The translations under genes and the position numbers were made by a program. The notes beneath the pieces are model-generated. The model saw only the letters and a list, made by a program, of their open reading frames with translations. It made no database searches and was not told the DNA's origin. A DNA stretch of 25,874 bases from Firmicutes bacterium UBA3553 (GTDB lineage: Bacteria; Bacillota; Clostridia; Tissierellales; Sedimentibacteraceae). Positions 7,553-15,428 of the stretch are shown here, in pieces (within the stretch, counting starts at the first letter, position 1; every line of letters begins with the position of its first letter). The stretch covers positions 1 through 25,874 of the forward strand of contig DFOA01000049.1 in assembly GCA_002381185.1 (NCBI GenBank), given 5' to 3'.

Positions 7553-8326
7553 TTATAAATTAAATAGTCTTTTGAAATTCAATTTGGTTACTTCAGCTAT
7601 TTCATTAACATCTACTTCTCTTATTCGAGCAATTTCTTCTGCAACATATCTGACATATTTAGGTTCGTTTCTTTTTCCTCTGAATGGTTCCGGAGTCAGG
7701 TAAGGACAATCTGTTTCAATAAGAAGTCTATCTATGGGCACTTCTTTTGCAACAAGCTTCGGGGTCCTGGCTTTTTTAAAAGTAACAGGTCCGCCGAGGG
7801 AAATATAAAATCCAAGCCTTACAAATTCTTTAGCCATTTCAACACTGCTGGAATAGCAGTGCAGTATTCCTCTTGTGCCTGAATAATGTTCTTCCTTCAT
7901 AATTCTGAACACATCCTCATGAGCATCTCTGTCATGTACTATATACGGCAAGTCAAGTTCTTTAGCCAGACGTATCTGCTCTCTGAACCATTTTTTTTGT
8001 GTCTCTCTGTCAGAATTGTCATAATAATAGTCAAGACCTATTTCACCTATTCCTATAACCTTTTTATCTTTAGCCAATTCCCTGAATATATTCATTGTAT
8101 CATCATTCATATATTTTGAATCATGAGGATGGCATCCCACGGCCGCATATATAAACGGATATTTATCTGCTAATGCAACTGCTGATTTTGAAGTATTTAA
8201 ATCTGCGCCTGGATTTAAAACCGTTTCAACCCTATTTTCGTACAGCGAATTTATCAGCTCTTCTCTGTCGGCATCAAATCTTTCGTCGTCTAAATGGGCA
8301 TGACTGTCAATAAACTTATTTTCCAC
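7553..8326 (-). CDS. TatD-family metal-dependent DNase
   Basis: This 257-residue TIM-barrel hydrolase of the TatD/YabD family is a Mg-dependent 3'-5' nuclease linked to DNA repair. Metal ligands are visible: HxH in DSHAHLDD at the N-terminus, Glu in IGEIGLDYYY, His in YIVHDRDAH and LHCYSSS, and Asp in LIETDCPYLTPEPFRGKRN. The frame is open upstream, but the start is GTG 8326: an AGAAGGAA site precedes it at 9 bases, and the resulting length matches the usual 255-260. Its first codons overlap the end of the membrane-protein gene by 11 bases, so translation may be coupled. The downstream partner is the alkyl-base glycosylase, giving a small DNA-repair pair. Confidence 0.92.
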   Translation of the reverse strand: MENKFIDSHAHLDDERFDADREELINSLYENRVETVLNPGADLNTSKSAVALADKYPFIYAAVGCHPHDSKYMNDDTMNIFRELAKDKKVIGIGEIGLDYYYDNSDRETQKKWFREQIRLAKELDLPYIVHDRDAHEDVFRIMKEEHYSGTRGILHCYSSSVEMAKEFVRLGFYISLGGPVTFKKARTPKLVAKEVPIDRLLIETDCPYLTPEPFRGKRNEPKYVRYVAEEIARIREVDVNEIAEVTKLNFKRLFNL

Positions 8327-8864
8327 TTTTCTTTTCCTTCTTCTTAGAACTTTTATATTCTTTCGCTGTTTCCTTAAAACTTTCAAACTGAGAATCATCT
8401 TTTTTAAATGTCAATTCTATGGATGTGTCTCTTCCTGCAAGTGGGTAAATTATCTTCGCCTTAACCTGATTTTTTTCATTAGGTTTTAAATAATTGATAC
8501 CTTTTATATCAATCCATCTGATTAATGCTCCTCTTTTATGTATGCCTAAAGTTGAAATCATTGTTTTTTTAGTAAGAGGTATATAAAGAATTATCATCAA
8601 AATCGGAAGCAATACCAATGTAAAAAATGTTTCTGTTGTAAAACCGTCGGTGCTTATAATTCCCATCAATAAAAAACCTGTCAAAATTATGATAAATATA
8701 ATTACTATAGAGCTTATGAGATGCCTTGTTTTATCATCTTCGTTTAAATAAAACAATGGCTTCATATCTTCCTTTTTATACTTTAAGTTGTTCTTTAAAT
8801 TAGAATAAACAAAATAAATGGCAAAGATAAATATTAATGGATAGATTAATTGAGATGCGTTCAT
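8316..8864 (-). CDS. Membrane protein with C-terminal PH-like domain, function unknown
   Basis: This 182-residue protein has a first membrane helix at residues 5-22 (LIYPLIFIFAIYFVYSNL), two more at about 50-70 and 82-98, then a soluble half of beta strands (TLGIHKRGALIRWIDIKGI, KAKIIYPLAGRD) and a very Lys-rich tail. The pattern of helices followed by a strand-rich region containing GALIRW-DIKGI resembles DUF5673-like proteins of Clostridia, but I would not name a function. It lies between the PadR regulator upstream and tatD, which it overlaps. A promoter-like pair and a PadR-operator-like 9-mer precede it, so it is the best candidate for the PadR target. Confidence 0.75.
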   Translation of the reverse strand: MNASQLIYPLIFIFAIYFVYSNLKNNLKYKKEDMKPLFYLNEDDKTRHLISSIVIIFIIILTGFLLMGIISTDGFTTETFFTLVLLPILMIILYIPLTKKTMISTLGIHKRGALIRWIDIKGINYLKPNEKNQVKAKIIYPLAGRDTSIELTFKKDDSQFESFKETAKEYKSSKKKEKKSGK

Positions 8865-8880
8865 AATAAAATTCCTTTCT

Positions 8881-8921
8881 CATATGTAATATTATTTAGT
8901 TTAGCATAATATTTGTTTCAA
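8881..8921 (-). promoter_or_regulatory. Promoter of membrane protein/tatD/AAG operon with PadR-like half site
   Basis: On the minus strand TTGAAA (8921-8916), 17-bp spacer, TAAATA (8898-8893) form a reasonable promoter. Just downstream TTACATATG (8889-8881) repeats a 9-mer in the PadR promoter region (9329-9321), suggesting the same regulator could act here. Confidence 0.45.
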
Positions 8922-8948
8922 TTCAAGGAGTATGATTCCTTAAAGGCT

Positions 8949-9278
8949 TTAGTTTTTGCCGATTACCAGATTTACCTTAGATACAAATTCAGCCCACTCT
9001 TTCTTTTTATTATATAAGTAAGCTTTTCCTTTCTTTGTAATTTTATAATACTTTCTTATTCGATTGGTCTCCATCATATAAGTAGTTGAAATTATAAGTT
9101 CGTCCTTTTCCAAATCATGCAAAATCGGATATAAGGTACCTTCCTTCAATACAAAGGTTCCATAGGACTTAGCATCCAGTTCTTTAATTATTTCATAACC
9201 ATACTTATTGCCTGAATCAATAATAGATAGAACCAACATTTTAGTATTGCCCTTTAACATGCTGTTATCAATCTTCAT
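8949..9278 (-). CDS. PadR-family transcriptional regulator
   Basis: This 109-residue PadR winged-helix repressor contains MLKGNTKMLVLSIIDSG, KYGYEIIKELDAKSYG, then the family signature LKEGTLYPILHDLEKDELI and the wing MMETNRIRKYYKITKKG. The C-terminal helix is short (PadR-s2 type). PadR proteins usually control a neighbouring membrane protein or transporter. The membrane protein gene starts 84 bases downstream on the same strand. GTG 9284 is possible, but GAGGTG lies directly against it; ATG 9278 has a 5-base spacing and is preferred. A palindrome overlaps the gene's own promoter, pointing to autoregulation. The effector is unknown. Confidence 0.87.
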   Translation of the reverse strand: MKIDNSMLKGNTKMLVLSIIDSGNKYGYEIIKELDAKSYGTFVLKEGTLYPILHDLEKDELIISTTYMMETNRIRKYYKITKKGKAYLYNKKKEWAEFVSKVNLVIGKN

Positions 9279-9303
9279 CTCCACACCTCACATACCTAGA
9301 TTA

Positions 9304-9343
9304 CCTATGTTTATATGATACATATGTAACATAGGCTTGTCAA
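9304..9343 (-). promoter_or_regulatory. PadR promoter overlapped by an operator palindrome
   Basis: Minus strand TTGACA (9343-9338), 17-bp spacer, TATCAT (9320-9315). Inverted repeat CCTATGTT (9304-9311) / AACATAGG (9328-9335) brackets the -10, with ACATATGT between. ATGT/ACAT arms are typical of PadR operators, so negative autoregulation is likely. Confidence 0.65.
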
Positions 9344-9443
9344 CACAATTTATTTACTTAATATCATGAAAATCGTATTCACATTTTACTTAATTTTCTT
9401 TTTCTAACCATTCTTTTATGTTAAACAGAATTTTTATAACAGA

Positions 9444-9473
9444 TTGTTTTTACTATAACAATTTTGATATATT
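9444..9473 (+). promoter_or_regulatory. hyd operon promoter with Rex-like operator
   Basis: TTGTTTTTAC-TATAACAA (9444-9461) fits the Rex consensus TTGTTAAnnnnTTAACAA at 11 of 14 fixed positions with exact 18-bp length. It coincides with the -35 TTGTTT (9444-9449) and spacer of a promoter with -10 TATATT (9468-9473). Rex senses NADH/NAD, and the operon makes an NADH-linked hydrogenase. Site and function agree, but no rex gene is in the window. Confidence 0.55.
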
Positions 9474-9513
9474 ATTATCAAATGAAAACAATTTACCAGA
9501 AAGGAATGAGATT

Positions 9514-9990
9514 ATGATAGAAGAAGTTAAAGAAAAAGTTGACGAGATTTTAACAAGGCATAATTACGAGAAAAAAGAACTGATAAACATCATTCAAGAA
9601 GTCCAAAAAGAATATCATTATCTGCCTGAAGATGTATTGATTTACACAGCCGAAAAATTAGATATAAGCCAGTCGAAAATTTATGGAGTTGCTACCTTTT
9701 ATGAAAACTTTTCTCTGGAGGCAAAAGGCAAAAATATTATAAAAATATGCGATGGTACTGCATGCCATGTGAGGAAGTCAGTTCCCATACTAAACGCCAT
9801 CAACAAGGAACTGGGATTAACAGACAAAAATAAAACTACGGACGATATGCTGTTTACAGTGGAAACGGTATCTTGCCTTGGTGCCTGCGGCCTCGCTCCT
9901 GTCATTACAATAAATGATCATGTGCATCCTAAGATGACGCCCGAGTCAGCGATTGAATTAATAAGGACTATTAAAAAGGAGGAAATGTAA
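9514..9990 (+). CDS. hydC: NAD-linked [FeFe]-hydrogenase small subunit (NuoE-like)
   Basis: This 158-residue thioredoxin-fold [2Fe-2S] protein belongs to the NuoE/HydC family and passes electrons within the HydABC complex in the cytoplasm. Cluster ligands are visible: CDGTAC (C-x4-C) and CLGAC (C-x3-C) about 35 residues later. The helical N-terminus NIIQEVQKEYHYLPEDVLIY and SKIYGVATFYENFSL are standard. The frame opens at 9418, but ATG 9514 follows AAAGGAATGAG and gives the usual length. It is the first gene of the hydCBA operon: its stop is immediately followed by the hydB ATG, with AAAGGAGG inside its last codons. Confidence 0.93.
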   Translation: MIEEVKEKVDEILTRHNYEKKELINIIQEVQKEYHYLPEDVLIYTAEKLDISQSKIYGVATFYENFSLEAKGKNIIKICDGTACHVRKSVPILNAINKELGLTDKNKTTDDMLFTVETVSCLGACGLAPVITINDHVHPKMTPESAIELIRTIKKEEM

Positions 9991-11868
9991 ATGTTTGTTA
10001 ATACCTACAATGATTTGTCATCATATGCTAAAACCTTTAAGAGTTCTTTGGAAAAACAAAAAATAAAAATTCTGGTATGCGGCGGTACGGGCTGTGTTGC
10101 AGGGGGCTCATTAGCCATATACGAAGAACTTTTGCGACTTGTTAAAGAAAACGGTGCCCTGGCTGATGTGGACCTATTAAAAGAAGAAGAAGGAATAAGC
10201 GTTAAAAAAAGCGGATGCCACGGTTTTTGTGAAGCCGGACCTTTAGTAAGAATAGAACCTTACAATTATTTGTATTTAAGAGTTAAATTAGAGGACTGCC
10301 ACGACATATTCAGCCACACTGTTATAGGCGGCGAGCCTGTTGAAAGATTAATGTATCAGGATAACGGCAAATTGTTTAAAACACAGGAAGAAATACCTTT
10401 CTATCAAAAACAGACAAGATTAGTCTTAGAAAACTGCGGTCATATGGATGCTGAAAATATTCAGGAGTGTATTGGAAGAGACGGTTATAAAGCACTTTCC
10501 AAGGTTTTGTGTTCAATGGATCCTAAGGATGTATGCAAATTGATACAGGATTCAGGTTTAAGAGGACGTGGAGGCGGCGGTTATGCAGCAGGCAAGAAAT
10601 GGGGACAGGTTTTAGCCCAGAACAATCCTGTTAAATATGTTGTCTGTAATGGTGACGAAGGAGATCCGGGAGCTTTTATGGACAGAAGCATGATGGAAGG
10701 AGATCCTCACAAGATTATTGAAGGAATGATAATTGCAGGATACGCCACAGGAGCACACACAGGTTATATTTATGTGAGAGCTGAATATCCCCTGGCAGTT
10801 GAACGTTTAAAAATAGCCATTTCACAAGCTGAAGAAGTTGGTTTACTAGGTAAAAACATACTGGGATCAGGCTTTGACTTTGAACTTCACATAAACAAAG
10901 GTGCAGGAGCCTTCGTATGCGGTGAAGGAAGCGCGCTTACGGCCTCCATAGAAGGTGAAAGAGGCATGCCTCGTGTTAAACCTCCAAGAACCGTCGAACA
11001 AGGTCTTTTTGGCTGCCCTACAGTTTTAAATAATGTAGAAACATTTGCCAATGTGCCTTTTATTATTAGTAACGGCATTGATGAATATAAGAAATTCGGA
11101 ACAAAGGACAGCCCGGGAACCAAAGCTTTTGCTCTCACAGGCAATGTTGTAAACACAGGACTTATTGAAGTTCCCATGGGCACAACAATTAGAGAAGTTA
11201 TTTTTGATATAGGCGGAGGCATTCCTGACGGTAAAAAATTCAAAGCTGTTCAGATAGGGGGTCCTTCAGGGGGATGTTTAACCTTCGATGAGAGACATTT
11301 GGATTTGCCATTAAGCTTTGACTCTCTTAAAAAAGTGGGAGCGATGATTGGCTCAGGCGGCATGGTTGTCATGAATGAAGATACATGCATGGTTGAAGTT
11401 GCAAGATTTTTTATGAGCTTCACTCAAAGAGAATCCTGCGGCAAATGCATACCTTGCAGAGAGGGAACAAAAAGAATGCTGGAAATATTAGAAAAAATAG
11501 TTGCAGGAAACGGCACTGTGGAAGATTTGGACCTGCTTAAAGAAATTGCTGATACAGTTAAAAACACTGCTTTATGCGGATTGGGAAAAACCGCGGCAAA
11601 TCCTGTTTTAAGCACATTGGAATATTTCCATGATGAATATCTTGCTCATGTAGTTGACAAGGTTTGTCCGGCTAAGCAGTGCAAGGGCTTAATGGCACTT
11701 GAAATAGACTCGCAGCTTTGCAAAGGATGCTCTAAATGTGCAAGAAACTGTCCAGTTAATGCAATAAGCGGAAAAATTAAAGAACCGTTCGTAATTGATA
11801 AAAATAAATGTATTAAATGCGGTGCATGCATAGAATCATGTGCATTCCAGGCAATTAAGGAGGTATAG
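9991..11868 (+). CDS. hydB: NAD-linked [FeFe]-hydrogenase NADH/FMN subunit (NuoF-like)
   Basis: This 625-residue flavoprotein subunit binds FMN and NAD(H) and is thought to be the bifurcation centre of HydABC enzymes. In order: N-terminal thioredoxin-like [2Fe-2S] domain (CGGTGC and CHGFC, residues about 30-85), the NuoF core with Gly-rich nucleotide motif RGRGGGGYAAGKKW near 192 and VCNGDEGDPGAFMDR, the [4Fe-4S] binding ESCGKCIPCREGT near 480, and a C-terminal two-cluster ferredoxin domain (CKGCSKCARNCPV, CIKCGACIESCAF). That fusion is typical of bifurcating hydrogenases, not of complex I. It abuts hydC and overlaps nothing; the next ribosome site AAGGAGG lies within its last codons. Confidence 0.94.
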   Translation: MFVNTYNDLSSYAKTFKSSLEKQKIKILVCGGTGCVAGGSLAIYEELLRLVKENGALADVDLLKEEEGISVKKSGCHGFCEAGPLVRIEPYNYLYLRVKLEDCHDIFSHTVIGGEPVERLMYQDNGKLFKTQEEIPFYQKQTRLVLENCGHMDAENIQECIGRDGYKALSKVLCSMDPKDVCKLIQDSGLRGRGGGGYAAGKKWGQVLAQNNPVKYVVCNGDEGDPGAFMDRSMMEGDPHKIIEGMIIAGYATGAHTGYIYVRAEYPLAVERLKIAISQAEEVGLLGKNILGSGFDFELHINKGAGAFVCGEGSALTASIEGERGMPRVKPPRTVEQGLFGCPTVLNNVETFANVPFIISNGIDEYKKFGTKDSPGTKAFALTGNVVNTGLIEVPMGTTIREVIFDIGGGIPDGKKFKAVQIGGPSGGCLTFDERHLDLPLSFDSLKKVGAMIGSGGMVVMNEDTCMVEVARFFMSFTQRESCGKCIPCREGTKRMLEILEKIVAGNGTVEDLDLLKEIADTVKNTALCGLGKTAANPVLSTLEYFHDEYLAHVVDKVCPAKQCKGLMALEIDSQLCKGCSKCARNCPVNAISGKIKEPFVIDKNKCIKCGACIESCAFQAIKEV

Positions 11869-11869
11869 T

Positions 11870-13561
11870 ATGGGCGGAACTATGATAATAGATGGCAAAA
11901 AGGTACCTTTTAGTTATCAAAAGAACATTTTAAGCGTTATAAGAGACTCAGGCATTGATTTGCCTACATTCTGCTACCACTCAGAATTAAGCATTTATGG
12001 TGCATGCAGAATGTGCTCTGTTGAAACATCCAAAGGTGAAATAATTGCAACATGCTCTGAAAAGCCAAGGGATGGTATGGAAATATATACAAATTCACCG
12101 CGAATCAGAAAATACAGAAAAATGATACTTGAGCTTCTCCTTGCAAATCATGACAAGGACTGCACTTCTTGTGAGCGAACAGGCAGGTGTCAGCTGCAGA
12201 AGCTGGCCAAAAGATACGGTCTTTCGAGAAACAGGTTTATTCAGTCAGCTCAAAATAACGAAGTAGACAATTCAAGTCCAAGTATTATAAGAAATCCGAA
12301 CAAATGCATAAAATGCGGCGACTGTGTAATGGTATGCGAGGAAATACAGGGAGTCGGAGCACTTGGCTTTGTAGACAGAGGATCTGATGTCATAATTAAA
12401 CCTGCTTTCAATAAAAAGCTGGCTGAAACCAACTGCGTGAACTGCGGTCAATGCAGAATAGTATGTCCTACAGGTGCAATAATTATTAACAATGAAACTG
12501 AAAAAGCATGGAATGCTTTATATGATAAAAGCAAAAGAGTAATTGTTCAAATAGCACCTGCTGTAAGGGTTGCCCTGGGAGAAGAATTCGGCAAAAAACC
12601 CGGCGAAGTTTCAACAGGAAAAATTGTTGCTATCTTAAAAAAGCTTGGAGCCGAGGAGGTTTACGATACTACTTTATCAGCCGACCTGACTGTTATTGAG
12701 GAGAGCAAGGAGTTTTTAGAAAGATATTCAAAAGGAGAAAATCTACCTTTGTTTACCTCATGCTGTCCAGGCTGGGTTAAATTTGCAGAAAACAAATATC
12801 CTGAGCTTGTAAAGAATATTTCTACCTGCAAATCGCCTCAGCAAATGTTTGGTACAGTGCTGAGAGAAGCCTACAGAGATAAGGATTTAGAAGACGGCAG
12901 AGATACATTCATACTTTCTGTCATGCCGTGCACTGCTAAAAAAGCAGAAGCAGCACGACCTGAATTCATTCATGATGGTGAAAGAGAAGTCGACCTTGTT
13001 ATAACTACTCAGGAACTGGCAATCATGATAAAGGAAATAGGCATTAAATTTGACGAAATTGAAGAAGAAGCAATGGATATGCCATTTGGAATCGGTTCAG
13101 GTGCCGGAATTATATTTGGAACAACCGGCGGAGTCACTGAAGCCGTTCTTAGAAAAGTATTAAAAAATAAATATGGAAAAGAAGACTGCGAAATAATTTA
13201 TAACAGCGTAAGAGGATTGGATGCAGTTAGAGAAGCAGTAATAAATGTTGATGGCAATGAGATCAGGCTTGCAGTTGTTCACGGTTTAAAAAATGCGGAT
13301 AATCTTATAAGGCAAATTAAAAAAGGTGAAAAGCAGTATGATTTGGTAGAGGTTATGGCATGCACAGGAGGATGCATCGCCGGAGGCGGTCAGCCGACAC
13401 CTAAGCTGATAACAAGAGAAACCAGAATTCTAAGGGCAAAGGGTCTTTATAATATTGATAAAACAAATCAAATAAAGGATTCCGAAGACAATTATATCGC
13501 AAAAAATATTTTTGAAGATATCATGAAAGATAAAAGACATATGCTTCACATTCACCATTAA
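11870..13561 (+). CDS. hydA: [FeFe]-hydrogenase catalytic subunit
   Basis: This 563-residue enzyme makes or consumes H2 at the H-cluster. In order: [2Fe-2S] domain (CYHSELSIYGACRMC plus a later Cys, residues about 35-65), His-ligated [4Fe-4S] motif HDKDCTSCERTGRC, two-cluster ferredoxin domain (CIKCGDCVMVC, CVNCGQCRIVC), then the H domain with all three signatures: L1 FTSCCPGWVKF, L2 VMPCTAKKAEA, L3 VEVMACTGGCIAGGGQP. The catalytic proton-relay Cys is the second Cys of L1. This is the M3 layout found in NADH/ferredoxin bifurcating enzymes. The start at 11870 follows AAGGAGG at 7-8 bases and shares no codons with hydB. The maturases HydE, HydF and HydG are not in the window. Confidence 0.95.
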   Translation: MGGTMIIDGKKVPFSYQKNILSVIRDSGIDLPTFCYHSELSIYGACRMCSVETSKGEIIATCSEKPRDGMEIYTNSPRIRKYRKMILELLLANHDKDCTSCERTGRCQLQKLAKRYGLSRNRFIQSAQNNEVDNSSPSIIRNPNKCIKCGDCVMVCEEIQGVGALGFVDRGSDVIIKPAFNKKLAETNCVNCGQCRIVCPTGAIIINNETEKAWNALYDKSKRVIVQIAPAVRVALGEEFGKKPGEVSTGKIVAILKKLGAEEVYDTTLSADLTVIEESKEFLERYSKGENLPLFTSCCPGWVKFAENKYPELVKNISTCKSPQQMFGTVLREAYRDKDLEDGRDTFILSVMPCTAKKAEAARPEFIHDGEREVDLVITTQELAIMIKEIGIKFDEIEEEAMDMPFGIGSGAGIIFGTTGGVTEAVLRKVLKNKYGKEDCEIIYNSVRGLDAVREAVINVDGNEIRLAVVHGLKNADNLIRQIKKGEKQYDLVEVMACTGGCIAGGGQPTPKLITRETRILRAKGLYNIDKTNQIKDSEDNYIAKNIFEDIMKDKRHMLHIHH

Positions 13562-13566
13562 AGAAA

Positions 13567-13600
13567 AAAATGTCTCGTACCCTTACGAGACATTTTCTTA
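13567..13600. terminator. Bidirectional terminator after hydA
   Basis: Thirteen-bp perfect stem AAAATGTCTCGTA/TACGAGACATTTT with a CCCT loop. The stem's T-run ends transcription from both sides: hydA on plus and the dipeptidase on minus. Confidence 0.85.
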
Positions 13601-14572
13601 CTTTATTACATTCCTTATGATTCTGTGGAAGTTTTTATATGCAATTTTTTCGATTTCTTCATTGGAAAAGCCTGATCTTTCTAATTCTATAATAATATTA
13701 TATGTTTTAGATGAATCTTCAAGTCCTTTAGTATACGAGGTTTCCTGTGAACTAAAACTGTTCATAGAATTGTTATCCAAGAAATCACAATAGTCCATTC
13801 CTATTCCTATATGATCGGTTCCCATCACATCTGCCATATGTGCGATATGTCTCACCAGCATTTCTATATTCTGCTCGTTTATATCTCTATGAACAAATTC
13901 ATTAAATGAATTTATTCCTACCACCCCGTCAAACTCAGCAATTTTTCTTAGTTGAGCATCTGTTAAATTTCTCGGCACATCACATAATGATCTGCAATTG
14001 GAATGTGAAGCAATTATCGGCTTGTCTGTTACGTTGACTACATCCCAAAAGGATTTATCATTTAAATGTGATACATCCAACAGCATATTCTTCTGATTTA
14101 TTATTTTGACTGCTTTCTTTCCGAGTTCAGTCAATCCCTTGTCAAGACTACCTTTTGCCCCTGTTGCAAGAGCATTTTCTTCATTCCATGTCAGACTTGC
14201 GTGCCTGACTCCAAAATCATAGTAAAAATCAATTAAATCCAAATTTTCGCCTATGCTGCTTAAACCTTCTAAGCCAATTAAAATATAAAATTTACTTTCC
14301 ACTATTGCCTTCTCAATATCATTATACGATTTAGCTATAACTACCGAATTCCTGCAATATTTAAGTTCCTTTTTAATTGAATCAACTATCTGCATTGATC
14401 TTGCATATGAATCATCTGTGTATGGAGGGTCTATCCATATAACAAATATACTGCCTGATATTTTACCTTCTCGTAATTTACTTAAATGATATTTTCTTAA
14501 TATATCATTTTCACCATTTAAAACCCTTTTAGTCACATCTGTCCAAATATCCGAATGTCCGTCAAAAATCAT
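13598..14572 (-). CDS. Membrane-dipeptidase-type zinc peptidase (M19)
   Basis: This 324-residue dinuclear-zinc dipeptidase of the M19 renal-dipeptidase family cleaves dipeptides, including D-amino-acid ones in some members. Metal ligands fit: FDGHSDIW (HxD) at residues 3-10, Glu in LIGLEGLSSIG, His in LLDVSHLNDKSFW and in IIASHSNCRSLCDVPRNL, and Asp in HIGIGMDYCDF. No signal peptide, so cytoplasmic. It sits with an XRE-cupin regulator and ABC genes on the same strand, which suggests uptake and breakdown of a small amino compound. A perfect consensus promoter with a 14-bp palindrome at the start site lies upstream (14633-14685). Ribosome site GGAGAG precedes ATG 14572. Confidence 0.9.
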   Translation of the reverse strand: MIFDGHSDIWTDVTKRVLNGENDILRKYHLSKLREGKISGSIFVIWIDPPYTDDSYARSMQIVDSIKKELKYCRNSVVIAKSYNDIEKAIVESKFYILIGLEGLSSIGENLDLIDFYYDFGVRHASLTWNEENALATGAKGSLDKGLTELGKKAVKIINQKNMLLDVSHLNDKSFWDVVNVTDKPIIASHSNCRSLCDVPRNLTDAQLRKIAEFDGVVGINSFNEFVHRDINEQNIEMLVRHIAHMADVMGTDHIGIGMDYCDFLDNNSMNSFSSQETSYTKGLEDSSKTYNIIIELERSGFSNEEIEKIAYKNFHRIIRNVIK

Positions 14573-14632
14573 CAGTAACTCTCCTTACACAAATTCCATA
14601 TGAGCAACCTTGAATAGTGTCCTTAAACCCTG

Positions 14633-14685
14633 TTCAATATATTGAATATAAGTCAGATTATAGTACAAAAGAAAATAAATGTCAA
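14633..14685 (-). promoter_or_regulatory. Dipeptidase promoter with operator palindrome
   Basis: Minus strand TTGACA (14685-14680), 17-bp spacer, TATAAT (14662-14657): both hexamers and the spacing are consensus. Perfect palindrome TTCAATATATTGAA (14646-14633) begins about 10 bases after the -10, where a bound protein would block initiation. The XRE-cupin regulator encoded next door is the obvious candidate. A half site CATATTGAA lies near 14718-14726. Confidence 0.7.
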
Positions 14686-14749
14686 CGTTTATCCCAGTAT
14701 AATAAACTTATTAGAACATATTGAATTTAGATTTATATGCAATAAAAAT

Positions 14750-14790
14750 AAGACTAATATCAAATTTGATATTAATCTTGTTTTTTATTA
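14750..14790. terminator. Terminator of the XRE-cupin gene
   Basis: A 15-bp near-perfect inverted repeat AAGACTAATATCAAA/TTTGATATTAATCTT has one G-T pair. T-rich flanks lie on both sides (ATTTTTATT on minus, GTTTTTTATT on plus). Confidence 0.7.
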
Positions 14791-15330
14791 TTAAAAACTT
14801 GGCGGAACCATTGCCCATACTGATACAGATAACTTATTGCCAATATTTACATATCTGTGAGGTATGGTGCTGTCAAGATAAATACTGTCACCTTCGTTTA
14901 AATCATATATCTTGTCTCCGGATATAATCCTCAAAGAACCCTTAATAACAACACCGCACTCTTCTCCTTCATGGCTGATCAGATCTTCAGAATTAGATTC
15001 ACCCGGCTCTATTTCTATCCAAAGCATTTCAATTTGTTTTTTCAAATTAGGACTTAAAAGTTCATATACTCTGTTTGCGTTTTTCATCATTATTTTTTTT
15101 CGTTCATCTTTTCTAACAACCTGATTAAAATCATCATATTCATCAAAAAAATAATTCATGGTAACATTCAATGCTTTAGAAATCTTCCACAATGATGCAA
15201 CTGATGGTCCGGTAATATCCCTTTCAATCTGGCTTATCAGGCCCTTGCTTAAGCCGGTCTTTGCAGATAGCTGTTCTATGCTGATTTTTTGCTTTAATCT
15301 TAATGACCTTATCTTATCTCCCAATTCCAT
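14791..15330 (-). CDS. XRE-cupin transcriptional regulator
   Basis: This 179-residue protein has an N-terminal XRE helix-turn-helix (IRSLRLKQKISIEQLSAKTG, then LSKGLISQIERDITGPSVAS and LWKISKALNVTMNYFFDE) and a C-terminal cupin barrel at residues about 105-175 (IEPGESNSEDLISHEGEECG, GDKIYDLNEGDSIYLDSTIP, HRYVNIG). Regulators of this build often sense a small metabolite in the cupin and control adjacent amino-acid, polyamine or peptide genes. It is flanked by an M19 dipeptidase and ABC transport genes on the same strand. The palindrome in the dipeptidase promoter is a likely operator. The start ATG 15330 is preceded by GTGAGG. The ligand is not predictable. Confidence 0.88.
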   Translation of the reverse strand: MELGDKIRSLRLKQKISIEQLSAKTGLSKGLISQIERDITGPSVASLWKISKALNVTMNYFFDEYDDFNQVVRKDERKKIMMKNANRVYELLSPNLKKQIEMLWIEIEPGESNSEDLISHEGEECGVVIKGSLRIISGDKIYDLNEGDSIYLDSTIPHRYVNIGNKLSVSVWAMVPPSF

Positions 15331-15428
15331 GTTTATACCTCACGCTGGTATTATTAAACAAATTATTCGTGCTGTTTTAAATAAATAACTTATTTAATGT
15401 TATATTATACAATAAAGAAAACGGTTTT

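Noticed and set aside
9418..9513. Extended N-terminus of the NuoE-like subunit
   Set aside because: The extension covers the promoter and Rex-like site and has no ribosome site; ATG 9514 has both spacing and family length.
10887..11831. Minus-strand frames inside hydB
   Set aside because: They are antisense shadows of a fully explained gene, with no ribosome sites.
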